From Thermocladium modestius JCM 10088 (lineage in GTDB: Archaea; Thermoproteota; Thermoprotei; Thermoproteales; Thermocladiaceae), in assembly GCA_001315925.1 (NCBI GenBank), contig BBBF01000004.1:1-64000 (forward strand): DNA of 64,000 nucleotides, read 5' to 3'. Positions 21,738 to 32,958 of the stretch are shown piece by piece. How positions within the stretch are numbered: position 1 is the stretch's first letter; each line of letters opens with the position of its first letter. The position numbers and the translations under genes are program-made. Below the pieces are notes generated by a model, which did no database searches, was not told where the DNA came from, and worked only from the letters and a program-made list of their open reading frames with translations.

Positions 21738-23543
21738 TCACGCCGTCACTACTTTGGCTAAGTTCCTTGGATTATCCACGTCGATGTCCCGTGCAACGCC
21801 CAATCTATACGCTATTAGTTGTATTACGGGCGAGTAAATTATGGGTATCAATAGCTTATTCACGTTTTGCTTTACCAATATTAAATGATCGCTCGTCCCT
21901 CTAACCTTGTTTGACTGGGAAATAGTTATCACGTACCCACCGCGATGCCACACCTCGCTGAGCACGGGGGGGCCCATATCCTCATCCACCTCGCCCCCCC
22001 CGGCATTATGGCAAGAACGGGGGGGAACTTGCCCGATATCAGAGTCATAGGTCCATGCTTGAACTCCCTGAAGCTCATGGATTCAGAGTGTATTTGAGCT
22101 GCTTCCTTGAATTTTAGCGCAGCCTCCATGGCAAGCGGCAATCCTATTGGTCCTCCTGATATTACGTACATGTCGGAGAAACCGGCCACATCCTTCGCTA
22201 TATTCTTTATCTTATCTACATTATCATTTAGCTGAGTTGAGATGATCTCGCTGGCTTTCTTCAATTCTGATCTGGCCCAATCCAATTCCTCCCTCGACAT
22301 TGCTGCCATCTGAAGAAGCACAGCCAATGATGCAGTGAATGACTTGGTGGCCGGCACGGCTATCTCTGGGCCAGCGCCTATTGGAAGGTATACGTTTGAT
22401 TCCCTCATCAATGTCGATCCCAGCCTATTAACTATGCCAAGTATCACCGCGCCCCCTTCTCTTGGCTGCCCTGATGGATCGTATTATGTCCGCGGATTCC
22501 CCCCCGGACTGACTTATGGCTATTATCAAGGTCCCTGGTTCCACGTCGTTTATTTCCTCGTAGAGGAACTCGCCCGCGGGGACGCTCTCCGAATGAAGCC
22601 TAGCCAATGTACTTAAGTAATACTTACCTATGAGGGCTGAGTGATAGGACGTGCCTGACCCCCCCAACAGCATTATATTGTGGGCCTTGCTGATCAATAA
22701 CCAAGCATCGTTCAAATACTCCTCCTGCAATGCATTCACTGCCCTGGCCAGCGACTCCGGTATATCGTATATCTCCTTCAACATGAAGTGCCTGAATGAT
22801 CCTTTATTGAGCTCCGTGTTAGTGATGATTGCCTTATGCGGCTTTAGTTCGACCTTGCTTAAATTGGAGGCATTCACGAATTGCAGTTCATCCATGCCTA
22901 GCACCGCTATTTGGCCAGTGGATAGGGAATACAGTTGCAATTGATCCATTGGTAGCGCTTGTTCCTCTGATGAAATGAATTTCTCAGTGTCGTTGATGGC
23001 TATTATGAGTGGGTTTCCCATGCTTAATGCGTATATTTTCTTTTCAGTTCTATTTATTAACGAAATAGTGTAATAACCCGATATTGATTGTAATGACTGT
23101 AATGCGCCTATCATGTCCTTACCAGCGTTCAATTCGTTCTCTATTAAGTGAACAATCAACTCCGCGTCCGTCCTCGATGAAAAGCTGTGGGTATCCTCAA
23201 GCTCTTTTCTAAGCTCGTAATAATTGGAGATTACGCCATCCATCACCAATGCCAAATTACCCGTGCAATCTATGAAGGGATGGGTGTTCTCGTAAACGGG
23301 CCTTCCATGTGTGGCCGACCTAACGTGACCCAGACCTATGTAGCCTGGCATATCATCTATGCTTGACTTATCCATTAATTGATCGACGCGAACTGCGTCT
23401 TTCCTAACTATGAATTCATTATTATCCAGCGTAACTATCCCAGTTCCATCAATTCCCCCCCTATGAACCAACCTCTCCAGTCCAGCCCTTATTATCGGTG
23501 CAACAGGCCTAGTGCTCGAAATGAGGCCAAAGATCCCGCCCAT
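21738..23543 (-). CDS. GlmS-like SIS protein with degenerate glutaminase domain (frameshifted)
   Basis: About 600 residues in the order of glutamine:fructose-6-phosphate aminotransferase: an N-terminal Ntn glutaminase-like domain, then two SIS sugar-phosphate domains, ending DNPRNLAKVVTA. The glutaminase site is altered. The protein starts MGGIFG instead of MCGIFG, so the nucleophilic Cys is Gly. The canonical HTRWATHG reads HVRSATHG, and the oxyanion HNG reads MDG. The SIS half keeps GSGTSYHSALIGKY and ISQSGGESADI. I infer an ammonia-producing glucosamine-6-phosphate deaminase/isomerase rather than a synthetic enzyme, consistent with nagA in the region. A TATA box places transcription exactly at ATG 23543. 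Frame changes lie near 22445 and 21970. Confidence 0.88.
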
Positions 23544-23563
23544 TGGCCTATTCTCCTCTTTCT

Positions 23564-23573
23564 TCTTAAAATA
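23564..23573 (-). promoter_or_regulatory. TATA box for GlmS-like gene
   Basis: TATTTTAAGA on the minus strand; the 26-base spacing to ATG 23543 rules out the in-frame Met 39 bases further upstream. Confidence 0.6.
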
Positions 23574-23687
23574 CTTGCGCAAAATACTTGATGTAATAAT
23601 CTATTTACTTTTTAGACATGTAATTAAAAATGATCCTTAATGGCACGTGAATGACTATTGCTGCATCGAGATCTATTTATATAAATG

Positions 23688-23696
23688 TTTTTAATA
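23688..23696 (+). promoter_or_regulatory. TATA box for MupG-like gene
   Basis: TTTTTAATA centred 27 bases before ATG 23719. A second AT-rich block, TTTATATAAA, lies at 23676-23685. Confidence 0.5.
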
Positions 23697-23718
23697 CTTG
23701 GATAAAAAGGGTCAATTA

Positions 23719-24794
23719 ATGAAAAAACAAGTAGGCCTTATAGCTCAACCATGGCGCAAAGATAAAATAGATGAGTTCAAGCACATATTAAAGGAGGCAA
23801 GCGAGTTGGGCTTCACTGAGCTTTGGTCCGGAATAGATAAGGACTCCGTGAATGAGGTTAAGGCATTGGCGGCCACCGCCAATGAGCTTGGATATTACTA
23901 TTTCGTGGACATAAACCCGGTAGTCCTGAGAAACCTGGACGCAAGCCCGACTGATCTATCTATCTTCAAGAAAATCGGGGGGGTACAAGGCGTGCGGGCA
24001 GATTATGGCTTCAACCTGGAGCAATTGGCAGCCATGGCTAATAACGACTTGGGGGGGTTGAAGGTTGAGCTGAACGCAAGCGTTTTTCCAATAGATGACT
24101 TGGATGACTTGCTTAAGATGATCAAAAACACAGAAAATCTATTGGCAAGCCATGATTTTTATCCATGGCAGCACACTGGGATAGCCCTCGACGATGCGAT
24201 TAAGAAATCCAAGGCATTTCATGATAGAGGCATGCCCGTTGCTATTTTCGTATCCGTCAAGAACGGCGAGAGGACCACGGTGGAACATCTAAGATACTTG
24301 GATATAGGGGGTATCAGCGAACATAATTTTCAATACGCGGGTAATAGATAGGGTTTTGATCGGGGGACCCATTGCCTCCGCTGGATGATATGAAGAAAGT
24401 GGCCGAGGCCAAGAAGCACACCAAGATAAGGGTAAAGGCTTATCCTGGATTAACCGAGGAGGAGGCGAAGGTATTTAATAGGGATTTCCATGATGTTAGA
24501 GTCAAGGAGACTACGGTCGGGTTAACGGCCGGAGGCTCAAACAACATCACGCCCAGGAACATTGTAAGGCGTGTAAGGGGATCGGTTACCGTGATAAACA
24601 AAAACCCGGATTACATACAAGTATGGGTATTCAAAGATGATGCCCCGCCTGATCAGCGGTTCAACGTAATAGGCGAGGTGGTGGAGGAGGACATGGAAAT
24701 TGTGGATAGAATAGCTGAGAGGACCAGGGGGGGCACCTTTGCATCACTCAATAGAGAGGACCTGCCGCCGGTCGTATTTGAATTGATTAATTGA
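23719..24794 (+). CDS. MupG/DUF871-like TIM-barrel protein (frameshifted)
   Basis: About 355 residues matching the DUF871 family, whose characterised bacterial member MupG is a 6-phospho-N-acetylmuramidase. Seen here: YYFVDINPVVLRNL, GVRADYGF, LKVELNASV, LASHDFYPWQHTGI, AIFVSVKNGERTTVEH and a C-terminal small domain with SVTVINKNPDYIQVW. The FYP-x-x-x-TG segment and the downstream domain are typical. Indels lie between 24347 and 24371. Archaea have no murein, so the substrate may be a phosphorylated amino-sugar disaccharide scavenged from bacteria, or something else entirely. The neighbours (ROK kinase and glutaminase-dead GlmS-like protein, divergent) support an amino-sugar role. Confidence 0.82.
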
Positions 24795-24842
24795 ATTGAT
24801 CAAGCGAATAACAATACTATTTTTATTTGGCTTTTTATGCAT

Positions 24843-25600
24843 TCATATAATTCCTTGCGAGATCTCGGTTGGATCTTGTCTCCTCATTATGAGGCGACCG
24901 CCGTCGATTACTATGATATTGCCGGTCATGAATGTATTATCATCTGACGATAGAAATGCCAGTAATTTGGCTACCTCTATTGCTCTACCCATTCTGCCCA
25001 ACGCCGTGGCCGCTCGTCTATCTAAGTCCTGGGGCGGCTCGCCCTCAGTATATATGGGGCCCGGCAACACTGTGATGACTTGAATGCCGTATCTGCCCAA
25101 GTCCACCGCCATGCTCTTAGTCATTGATATTAATCCACCTTTAACTGTTGCATAGGGAAAGGAGGACTCTAGGGGGCATTATTGCTGGATCGCGCTTATG
25201 TTTATTATTTTGCCCCCCCTAGTCCCCCCCTCCTTATCATGCTCTTGGCCGCTGCCTTTGATAACAAGAATGGCGCCGTGAGGTTCAGGGCTATCATGTA
25301 ATTCCACTCGTCTAGTTCCGTATCTATCACGCTGAACCTGGAATTCCTGGACGCGTTATTTATCAATACATCGACATCCATTTTCTCTATATCGGTTGAT
25401 ATTTTTTGTACCTGGTTTGAATCGGCTAGATCGACGTGCATGAAATCAATGCCGTATCTCCGGGTGAGACCTATTGCAGCCGCATCATCCTTGTCCAATA
25501 TTAAGACCTTTGCGCCCATTGATGAGAATAACTTGGCGGTCTCCGCTCCTATTCCATTAGCTCCACCGGTTATCACGATTTGCTTGCCATTAATTCCCAT
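24843..25600 (-). CDS. Short-chain dehydrogenase/reductase (frameshifted)
   Basis: About 250 residues of the classical SDR type: [10 protein letters not shown] for NAD(P) binding, [11 protein letters not shown] in the middle, catalytic Tyr/Lys in the reconstructed YATVKGG near 25145, and the C-terminal [13 protein letters not shown] short stretch around 25150-25240 is scrambled by several C runs. It oxidises or reduces a sugar or alcohol with a nicotinamide cofactor; the acidic Asp after the second strand (LILDKDD) suggests NAD(H) preference. Neighbours are the MupG-like gene and a GH116-like glycosidase. Confidence 0.88.
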
Positions 25601-25623
25601 AAGACGGACTAAGTAGAATAGCT

Positions 25624-25633
25624 AATTAATATT
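25624..25633 (-). promoter_or_regulatory. TATA box for SDR gene
   Basis: AATATTAATT on the minus strand, centred about 28 bases before ATG 25600. Confidence 0.5.
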
Positions 25634-25759
25634 TGCCCAGTAAAATATCCCGCCCTAGTGGGGGGGTCTCTGGCTGATTGATGAATTTTAATGAATTGCC
25701 CTCACCATAGATAAGAACTATCATGTATTCTTTGTATAAAAGATAAAGCGATTATATGA

Positions 25760-27754
25760 TCATTTCGTTTTATTAACTAAGTTCAAGGCATGCATCACTA
25801 AATAAATCGACGCGCTTCCTATATAGTAGGGCAGGCCGAAATGAGAACCGTTAAATGCATCTATCTTGGATGGTTGATTCCATGGATACCTCTCGGATAT
25901 CGTCTGCCACTCCTTCTTGGCCACGCTCAAGCCCTCATCAACCAAGCCCTCCAATATCATGTGGGCCGCCACTGCAAAGGATACCCGTGGCCAGCATGAT
26001 TTCATTTGATCCGTGGTCATATCAATGGTTCCATCAGGGTTAACGGAGTTGACTAGACAATACTTAGATGCATTGCCGTTTAGTTCGTAGATGCTTCTCA
26101 ATGCCATCCTTATCCTTGATTTATCCACAACATTATCGAGCCCCAGTAAATCGCACCAAAGCTCCCCTATTAGTTGGGATGTCAAGCAAGTATCCCGTCG
26201 TTCCTTGTCGCTCTTCCATGAGATGAAGTACCGACCATTCCATAATGACTCAAGGGTTGACCTGGTCTTCTCCAAGCGCCTCTCATACATGCTTGCATCA
26301 ATGCCAAGCCTGCGCGATGAATCGATGAATGCTCTCAATGCGCATGCAAAGAGCGATCCTATATATGATGATGCGCCATACATATATGTACCGTCATATG
26401 AGTTATCGAACCCGCCCCGCGAGTCCGGTATGCCGTCTCCATCCTCATCCTTGCTCAACAACCAATCTATTACCATTTTCATCTTTTGGTAATTCCGCCT
26501 AAGCAGGTCCACATCATCGGTATACCTATAGTCCCTGTAAATCATGAGAATCCATGTAGGTCCTAGATCATTCCATGAGTATGGGTATGATGCGCCATAA
26601 ATGGGGTCCTCAATGCTTTCCTCCCCCCCTATATCGTGGGGAATCTCTCCTTTGTTAAGAAATAATGAGAAGTATTCGTCCATTTTCTTGGTTAATTCAG
26701 GGAAGTACTCCAGCAATGGGAATGAAATGGAGTCCCAAGTCATTGAGCCGATGGTATTCATCAACAACGATATCTCGGGGGGGTCCTCATATATGGCGAG
26801 CCTGCCATCCTTGGTGAGCCAACTACTCGTCAATACGTAGAGGCTGTTCCTATACGCATCGTTCAACCAATTCCCATTATCGGGTAACTCCACGTGCGGT
26901 TTCTCCGAGTCAACGTATTCGGCGACATCTATTGCATCGCTGAACCAATTCTCGTAGTAGTGGCCATATGGATAATGATGCGGCCTTCCGTTGAAGAACC
27001 ATGTTAAATAGAACGATTCTTCCCCCCCATCTATCTCTTTCCAAACGATTCCCCCCCCAACTCCTCCCTAGCGAACTGCTTTATGTGATACTCGTATTCC
27101 CCCCCCATCCTCTATGCTGGATCCATCAAATACCGATGCATCCTCTACCATGCTTTCCTCCGCTCTATCTGGGACCCAATATTCATAGTCTATTTTACTT
27201 TTGCAACCGCTGCAACCAATGAAGATCTCTCCATATCTGGGATCGGATTGAGAGGCCCGTAGGTTAGTCATTAAAACCCCCCCATTAACCCGCCCCCCCT
27301 CCACTCTATAATTAGTGCGTCCCCCCCACCTCCTGGTCCCAACTATATTGGGAAACGATAAAGCGATCACACCCCCCCTACCCCCCCTTATATCAAATAT
27401 TATGGCCGGCAACGATGAATTCTTCAAGTCCCTTGGCACGAATGGAGAATAAATCCTAACCTCGAAATTAGGACTGGTGATCTTATAGCGGGCTTCCGGG
27501 AACAATGCATCTGCCATTATCGAGCCGGGGGGGGTTTTATTCCTAGTCTTTATCTTATAATCCCTGGCAGGGTTACCTTGTAGAAACGTATTCGTTGCCA
27601 GGTCCACTAAGTGAAAACCCCCCCTTATATGCCTTAATGGATTGGACCAATTATTCATTATTGTTATGTTATCTATAGTTAGGTCCGAGAAGAAATCTAT
27701 CTTACCTGAACCCAAAGAGCCTATTGGCACCCCTTGATTCTTCGGAAATATCAC
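25760..27754 (-). CDS. GH116 (DUF608)-like glycosidase, second copy (frameshifted)
   Basis: About 660 residues. The N-terminus GVPIGSLGSGKIDFFSD is the DUF608 opening. The helical domain has the acidic motif KDEDGDGIPDSRGGFDNSYD, with the Asp expected of the catalytic acid in the last part, followed by SSYIGSLFACALRA. In place of the E-x-x-x-HY-x-R clamp of the 5.6-kb gene it reads IDAFNGSHFGLPYYIG, so the sugar-holding residues differ. Frame breaks lie between 26890 and 27110 at several C runs. A GTG start overlaps the malA stop (GTGA), so the two are co-translated. The two glycosidases probably act on the same imported glycan. Confidence 0.8.
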
Positions 27755-29832
27755 TCCATCCTCACCTCATTAACCACGCCGTTTATATCTATTATTATAG
27801 CATCCCCCCCGCTACTGGCGAAGCCCGTTTCCTTCCCATCTACATACACGCGTTCCGCAGAACCAATGAAAGTTATTTTCCCTACTTTGTATGGCTTGGA
27901 GAAAAACAACCCATTGGGATCACTTTTTATTATGGCATCCTTGTGCCTCACCTCCCCCCCCGCTTCCATTAATTATGAAGTCGCCGCCGGAGAGGGGGGG
28001 CACTATGGAGTTGGACCTTATGTATATGGGCAAGTCATTGCTCGATTCCACTGTTCCCGACACGACCTTATTTGTCCAGTAATCCACCCACTTCTCATTC
28101 CCAGGCAGAAACACCAATCTCCTATTTTCCTGCGGATAAACTATCGGCGCGAAGAGCACGTGTTTTCCAACCATATATTCATCCTCTATCCTATATGTAT
28201 CCTCATCGCTCGGAAATTCATAGAAGAGCGGCCTAATAATCGGGTGGCCCAATTCATGTGCCTCAACCGCAGTATCGTATAGGTAAGGCATGAATTTATA
28301 CCTCAAATTAATGGCTTCCCTCACCTTGTCCTTGTAGTACCTAGCAGGTATATTGGCTCCGTATCTATGCCGTCAGTCGCCTTGTGGGTCCTATAGAGCG
28401 GAAAGAAAAGCGCTGCCTGGTAATACCTCATCAATAGCTCCATGGAGTTATCGATGAAGGGCCTACCCCTCCCCTGGAACCCGCCTATATCAATGCCGAC
28501 TAGTGGAACCCCTGAAATCGATAACCCCAACACCAATTGCAACTGAAGCCTTAATTGATCCCATGAAGGCGTACCGTCAGCGGTCCACACGAAGGCGTAC
28601 CGCTGTATCCCAGCGTATCCGGATCTACTTAATATGAATGGCTCCACGTTCGCTTTCCTCAAGCCCTCAAACGTGGCCATTGCTTGATAAAAGGGGGGGT
28701 ATGCATTCCTAACCAAGGAGTGGCTGATCCGTTGATTTCCGACTCTATGCATCACATCATCGGGGGGGAAGGCCGTCCAATAACGATCGTCCTTCAACTC
28801 AAACGGAGACTCGCCCAATGTATTCCTGACCTCGCTTACCTTGGTGAAGTCCGTGGGTTCATTCATGTCCAGCCATATTCCATCCACTCCCTGCGAAACC
28901 CATTTCCCTATCAAATCGCTCCACCACCTCCTGGCATTCTCATCGAAGAAGTCAGGGTACACAGAGCTGCCGGGCCACATCCTGCCCACGAATAGTCCTC
29001 CATCCTTGGTTTCGCAGTATTTTCCCAATCCATCGATGAACACGCTATAGTTCTGGTCCGCCTTAACGCTGTGATCAACTATGGTTATTAACTTAACGCC
29101 GCGGGAGTGAAGCTCGTTTATTAACTTGCTGGATCGCTGAACCGCTCCTTATGCCACGTGAATATCTTGAATGAGTCCATGAAGTCTATGTCGAGGAATA
29201 CGGCTGTGACCCTAAATCCATCGCTAGCTAATAGGTCTAATAATTCTATTATTTTGTCCTGCGGATAATAGGTGTACCTGGATATCATATAACCGAACGC
29301 CCATTCCGGCGGCAGGAACGGCAATCCCGTCAATTTGGAGTACTGCTCCATTACGTTCTCTATCGTTGGTCCATCGAACACGAATAGCTCCACTCCATTA
29401 TCGGGCACGTATATCTTTATCTTTCCATAATCCTCAAAACCAACGTCTATTACCAACTTCGACGCGGAATTGATGAAGTATCCCCCTAGCCCTTCCCGCC
29501 TCGACTGTTATAAGGAATGGTATGTTAACGTAAAGCGGGTCCTGGAAGCGCTGGTAGACCCCGCAGTCGAGGTTCCACATCACGTACCTCTTCCTCTTCC
29601 TATCTAATTCCACCGCTTTCTCCCCCCCCAGGCCGAGCACGTGCTCTCTGAGCCCCCCCAGCCCCCCCTTCTCTATTACTACCTTGCCATCACTGCTCGA
29701 GATGCCCAGCCCCCCCAAGTCATTGATTTTCTTGCTGGATTCGCGGCCGTCGAACTCAAAGGTAACTGGAATGATGGGTTCCCCAGCCAATACTCTATAG
29801 GTATTTCCATCTTCGTATATATGTATATTCAT
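27751..29832 (-). CDS. malA: GH31 alpha-glucosidase, MalA-like (frameshifted)
   Basis: About 690 residues, colinear with Sulfolobus MalA, which releases glucose from maltose and malto-oligosaccharides. Visible blocks: [29 protein letters not shown], nucleophile Asp in [27 protein letters not shown], the acid/base region [25 protein letters not shown]-like [13 protein letters not shown] and the proximal domain [20 protein letters not shown] choose ATG 29832 ([14 protein letters not shown]) because a TATA box is 25 bases upstream and MalA starts the same way; an earlier in-frame ATG is upstream of that transcription start. Frame breaks occur near 29450, 29130, 28690, 28325, 28000 and 27955. It is the first gene of a two-gene operon with the GH116-like gene. 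Confidence 0.92.
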
Positions 29833-29851
29833 TGAACGCATTAATCTGAGT

Positions 29852-29861
29852 CGATTTAAAG
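29852..29861 (-). promoter_or_regulatory. TATA box for malA operon
   Basis: CTTTAAATCG on the minus strand; the spacing selects ATG 29832 rather than the longer frame start at 29871. Confidence 0.65.
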
Positions 29862-29912
29862 CATTTTTCAATATATATAAAGGTATAATCCTCCAAAGGG
29901 AAAATAGCTTAA

Positions 29913-29922
29913 TCTAAATAAA
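29913..29922 (+). promoter_or_regulatory. TATA box for third GH116-like gene
   Basis: TCTAAATAAA centred 27 bases before ATG 29945; divergent from the malA promoter. Confidence 0.6.
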
Positions 29923-29944
29923 GCGGAGATATTATTGATTTTAA

Positions 29945-32011
29945 ATGGTAACTTACAAATCCGATGACCCGATTGCAAATGGGGGGGTTCCCCTGGGCGG
30001 AATAGGGGGGCGGGAAAGGTGGAGATAAACAATAAGGGAAAGATGGTGAATATAACCATAGCAAATAATTGGTCATTTCCAATAAAGGAGATGCAGGGTT
30101 TCCACATATTCATAAAGCCAGACGATGCGGATCCGTTTTTCTTGCAGGATGAATTGAATTTCATTAATTTGAATAAATTTTCCACCAAGTTGATATTCGA
30201 GGGCAGATATCCGTTTGTGAGAATTAGAGGGGGGGCACCGTTAATGCTATGATGGAGGCTTTTTCTCCAATAATACCCTCCGACGTAGTTAATTCGTCGC
30301 TGCCCGCGATTGGTATTTCCATACGGGTTAGCGGAAGCCGAGGCGGGATAGTTGGCATTTCCTTTTCTAACATATGCGGCATAAGCAAGATAGGCAGATA
30401 CAACGAGCAGGTAAGAAATGGGATAAGAGCCAAGAACGCCAAGAGTAACGAATACGATCCCTACAATGGAGAGATAACCCTGATAGCAGAATCGCCCAGC
30501 AACATAGTGGCCCAGTATAACTTCCAAGTGGATAGAAAGCTTGAAAAGGCGTTAAACCTGCATAGGGTTATAGAGGATGAAAGGCCGTGGATGGCGATAA
30601 TTGAGGGAAGGGAATTAAGGGCGGATTCAGGTGAATCCAGGGGGGGATCCTATTATTCCCCCCCGGCGGGCATGGTGTTGAGCAGGTATGAGGGAGGGGG
30701 GGATGACGTTAAATTCGTCTTCTCGTGGTTCTTCAACAGACCTTGGGTTTATTATCCGTATAGGCATTACTACTCGAATTACTTTTCGAGCTCCATGGAG
30801 GTGGCGGATTACTTCATGGATAACTTCGACGAATTTAGAAGAAAGACCTTGAACTGGCAGGAAAACCTCATAGATCCAAGCCTTCCGGAGTGGTTAAGGG
30901 ATGCAGTGATAAATAGCACGTATATTCTCTCCTCTAGCACATGGTTGGATGAAAAAGGAAGATTCTCCCTCTATGAAGCGCCGGAGGTGGGGGGGCCCAT
31001 GCTAGGCACTATAGGTGGGGTCACCTACGAGGCCGGTTCATTGCCGGTAGTATTGATGTTCCCGGAGCTGGAGAAATCATTTCTTAAAATGCTGGCCGCC
31101 AACATGAGGGAGAACGGGTATATACCGCATGATCTTGGAACGTTCTCGCTGGATGCGCCCTCGGATGGAACAACTGCGCCCCCGGAGTGGAAGGATACAA
31201 ACACAACATTCATTTTATTAATATATAGATATTACCTTAGAACCAAGGACTTGGATTTCTTGAAGGAAATGTACCCATATATGTTGAAGGCAATGCAGTG
31301 GATCTCAAGCCAAGATAGGGATGGAGATGGATTGCCTGAATTAGATGGATCATGCGATACAGGATATGATTGTGTCCCCCCCATGGAAGGCAATTCAAGC
31401 TATACTTCGTCTCTTTTCATTGCGGCAGCTCTAGCCTGATCGACGTATCGAAGATACTAAACGATGATAAAACTACGGAGGAGTTATCGGCGTTACTGGT
31501 TAGGGCAAGGGATTCATTTCGTCGCCTATTCGATGGGAGAAAATTCATCGCTTGGACTGGAAAGCCTCAACATCATAATGCATCATTTGCCGCCCAGATA
31601 TTCGGGGAGTGGTGGGCGTTTATATTAGGAATGGAGGATATAGTAGAACGAAGCAAGATAAGCCTTGCCCTGGATACGATACGGGAAGTAAATGGTAATT
31701 CCTCAACGTACTGCACACCCAACATGGCTAGGGAGGATGGAGGGCCAGTCGACATAGATAGTCAGCTGACGTCATCATGGCCAAGGCTGGTCTTCAGTCT
31801 ATCTGCATTGGCATATTCTATGGGAAAGACGGAGTGGCTCAACATAGCGAAGAAGGAATGGGATAACTTGGTGAGGCTTGGTCTGGCGTGGAACCATCCT
31901 TCCATAATACATGGAGACGATGGACAACCGGATAAGCCGTTCCTGGATCACTACATAGGAAGCGCTGCATTATGGAGCTTCACGTATAAATACGCCAGCG
32001 AAAGAACATGA
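29945..32011 (+). CDS. GH116 (DUF608)-like glycosidase, third copy (frameshifted)
   Basis: About 680 residues, most like the 25.8-kb copy. The N-terminus repairs to GVPLGGIGAGKVEINN; the beta domain contains VVNSSLPAIGISIRVSG; the helical domain has SQDRDGDGLPELDGSCDTGYD and SSYTSSLFIAAALA. The terminal block reads HGDDGQPDKPFLDHYIGSAA, again without the Glu/Arg clamp of canonical GH116. Frame breaks lie near 29980-30010, 30235, and 31380-31440. Its TGA overlaps the ATG of the LmbE-like deacetylase (ATGA). It is divergent from malA. Confidence 0.8.
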
Positions 32012-32700
32012 AGATACTGTACGTTTCTCCGCATCCGGATGATGAATGCGATAACGCCGGCGGCACGTTGACCATGTTATCAAGGCATAACGATATATAT
32101 GTTTTTTACCTAACCGATGGACGGCTTGGATCCCCAAACCCGGCGGAGAGGGGGGGCGATGAACTGGCGCGCATTAGGAAGGATGAAGCCTTGAAAGGGT
32201 TAACGGTTCTCGGCATCGATCAAAGCAATGCATATTTCTTCAATTACCCAGACGGCGCGCTCAGCAAGTTCATCTATGATGGAGTGAAAACCATAATGCC
32301 AGTTCTAAAGCGGATCTCCCCGGATATAGTTTTTTATCCCTCAACGCTGGATATCCACCCGGATCACTGGGCTGCTGGAAAGATAATTGTCGCTGCCATC
32401 GGCAAATCAAGGCTAAATCCGGGCCAGTTATCCTACCTGAATTGGGAGCCCAGACCATCCATTGATGTCGGCATCATGTTGAAGTACATAAAATGGAAGA
32501 CGCTCCGCAAAAAAGCAATTTATGTAAGGGTGACTGATTTCAAGGATATAAAATTCAAATGCATGGAGAAACACGAATCACAGCTGAGATATCTTAACGA
32601 GAGCTATATCGATCGATTCTTCAATGCGGATTACGAGAGGTTTTACATAGAAAGGAAGACTCCCAATATGGATCTGCTGGCATCCCTGCTCCATGCATAG
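32008..32700 (+). CDS. LmbE/PIG-L family N-deacetylase
   Basis: Intact 230-residue protein. The Zn motif is SPHPDDECDNAGG at residues 6-18, the RxxE-like helix follows (ARIRKDEALKGL), and the third metal ligand is in DIHPDHWAAGK. Family members remove N-acetyl groups from GlcNAc-containing molecules such as GlcNAc-PI, diacetylchitobiose or mycothiol precursors. The overlap with the GH116-like gene upstream means the two are translationally coupled, so a deacetylase acting on the same acetylated glycan is likely. The exact substrate is open. Confidence 0.9.
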   Translation: MKILYVSPHPDDECDNAGGTLTMLSRHNDIYVFYLTDGRLGSPNPAERGGDELARIRKDEALKGLTVLGIDQSNAYFFNYPDGALSKFIYDGVKTIMPVLKRISPDIVFYPSTLDIHPDHWAAGKIIVAAIGKSRLNPGQLSYLNWEPRPSIDVGIMLKYIKWKTLRKKAIYVRVTDFKDIKFKCMEKHESQLRYLNESYIDRFFNADYERFYIERKTPNMDLLASLLHA

Positions 32701-32726
32701 CGAAGCCCAGGTAATATAGGTAATCT

Positions 32727-32912
32727 CTACATGCCTAAAATCACTTCTAATCTATGCATCTCCATCAAGGGATCACTTGCTCTACCTACCAACGTGAATT
32801 GCACTGGATGCATTTCGCGCAATTGATTAAAATTCATCCCTGCATGAAACGGCAATGCATTATTGGACCCATGAAGAACGAGCGGTCGAATTTCCTTAAC
32901 GCTGTATCCTGC
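32727..32912 (-). CDS. Possible small ORF, start unclear
   Basis: The minus strand of this gap has an open frame of about 60 residues whose last part reads QLREMHPVQFTLVGRASD and ends EVILGM. It has no convincing start codon at the expected distance from the only AT-rich element (32911-32920). It could be a decayed gene or chance. I do not recognise it. Confidence 0.25.
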   Translation of the reverse strand, partial: AGYSVKEIRPLVLHGSNNALPFHAGMNFNQLREMHPVQFTLVGRASDPLMEMHRLEVILGM

Positions 32913-32929
32913 CTTTTAATGCCGGGACT

Positions 32930-32938
32930 GTTTTAAAC
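32930..32938 (+). promoter_or_regulatory. TATA box for M42 peptidase
   Basis: GTTTTAAAC-like palindromic AT block centred 26 bases before ATG 32959. Confidence 0.55.
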
Positions 32939-32958
32939 TGCATAGTTAGGCCCTAGGC

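Noticed and set aside
23698-23718. TTG 23698 as start of the MupG-like gene
   Set aside because: The TATA element at 23688-23696 would place the transcript start at about 23718, after this TTG; ATG 23719 fits better and matches the family N-terminus.
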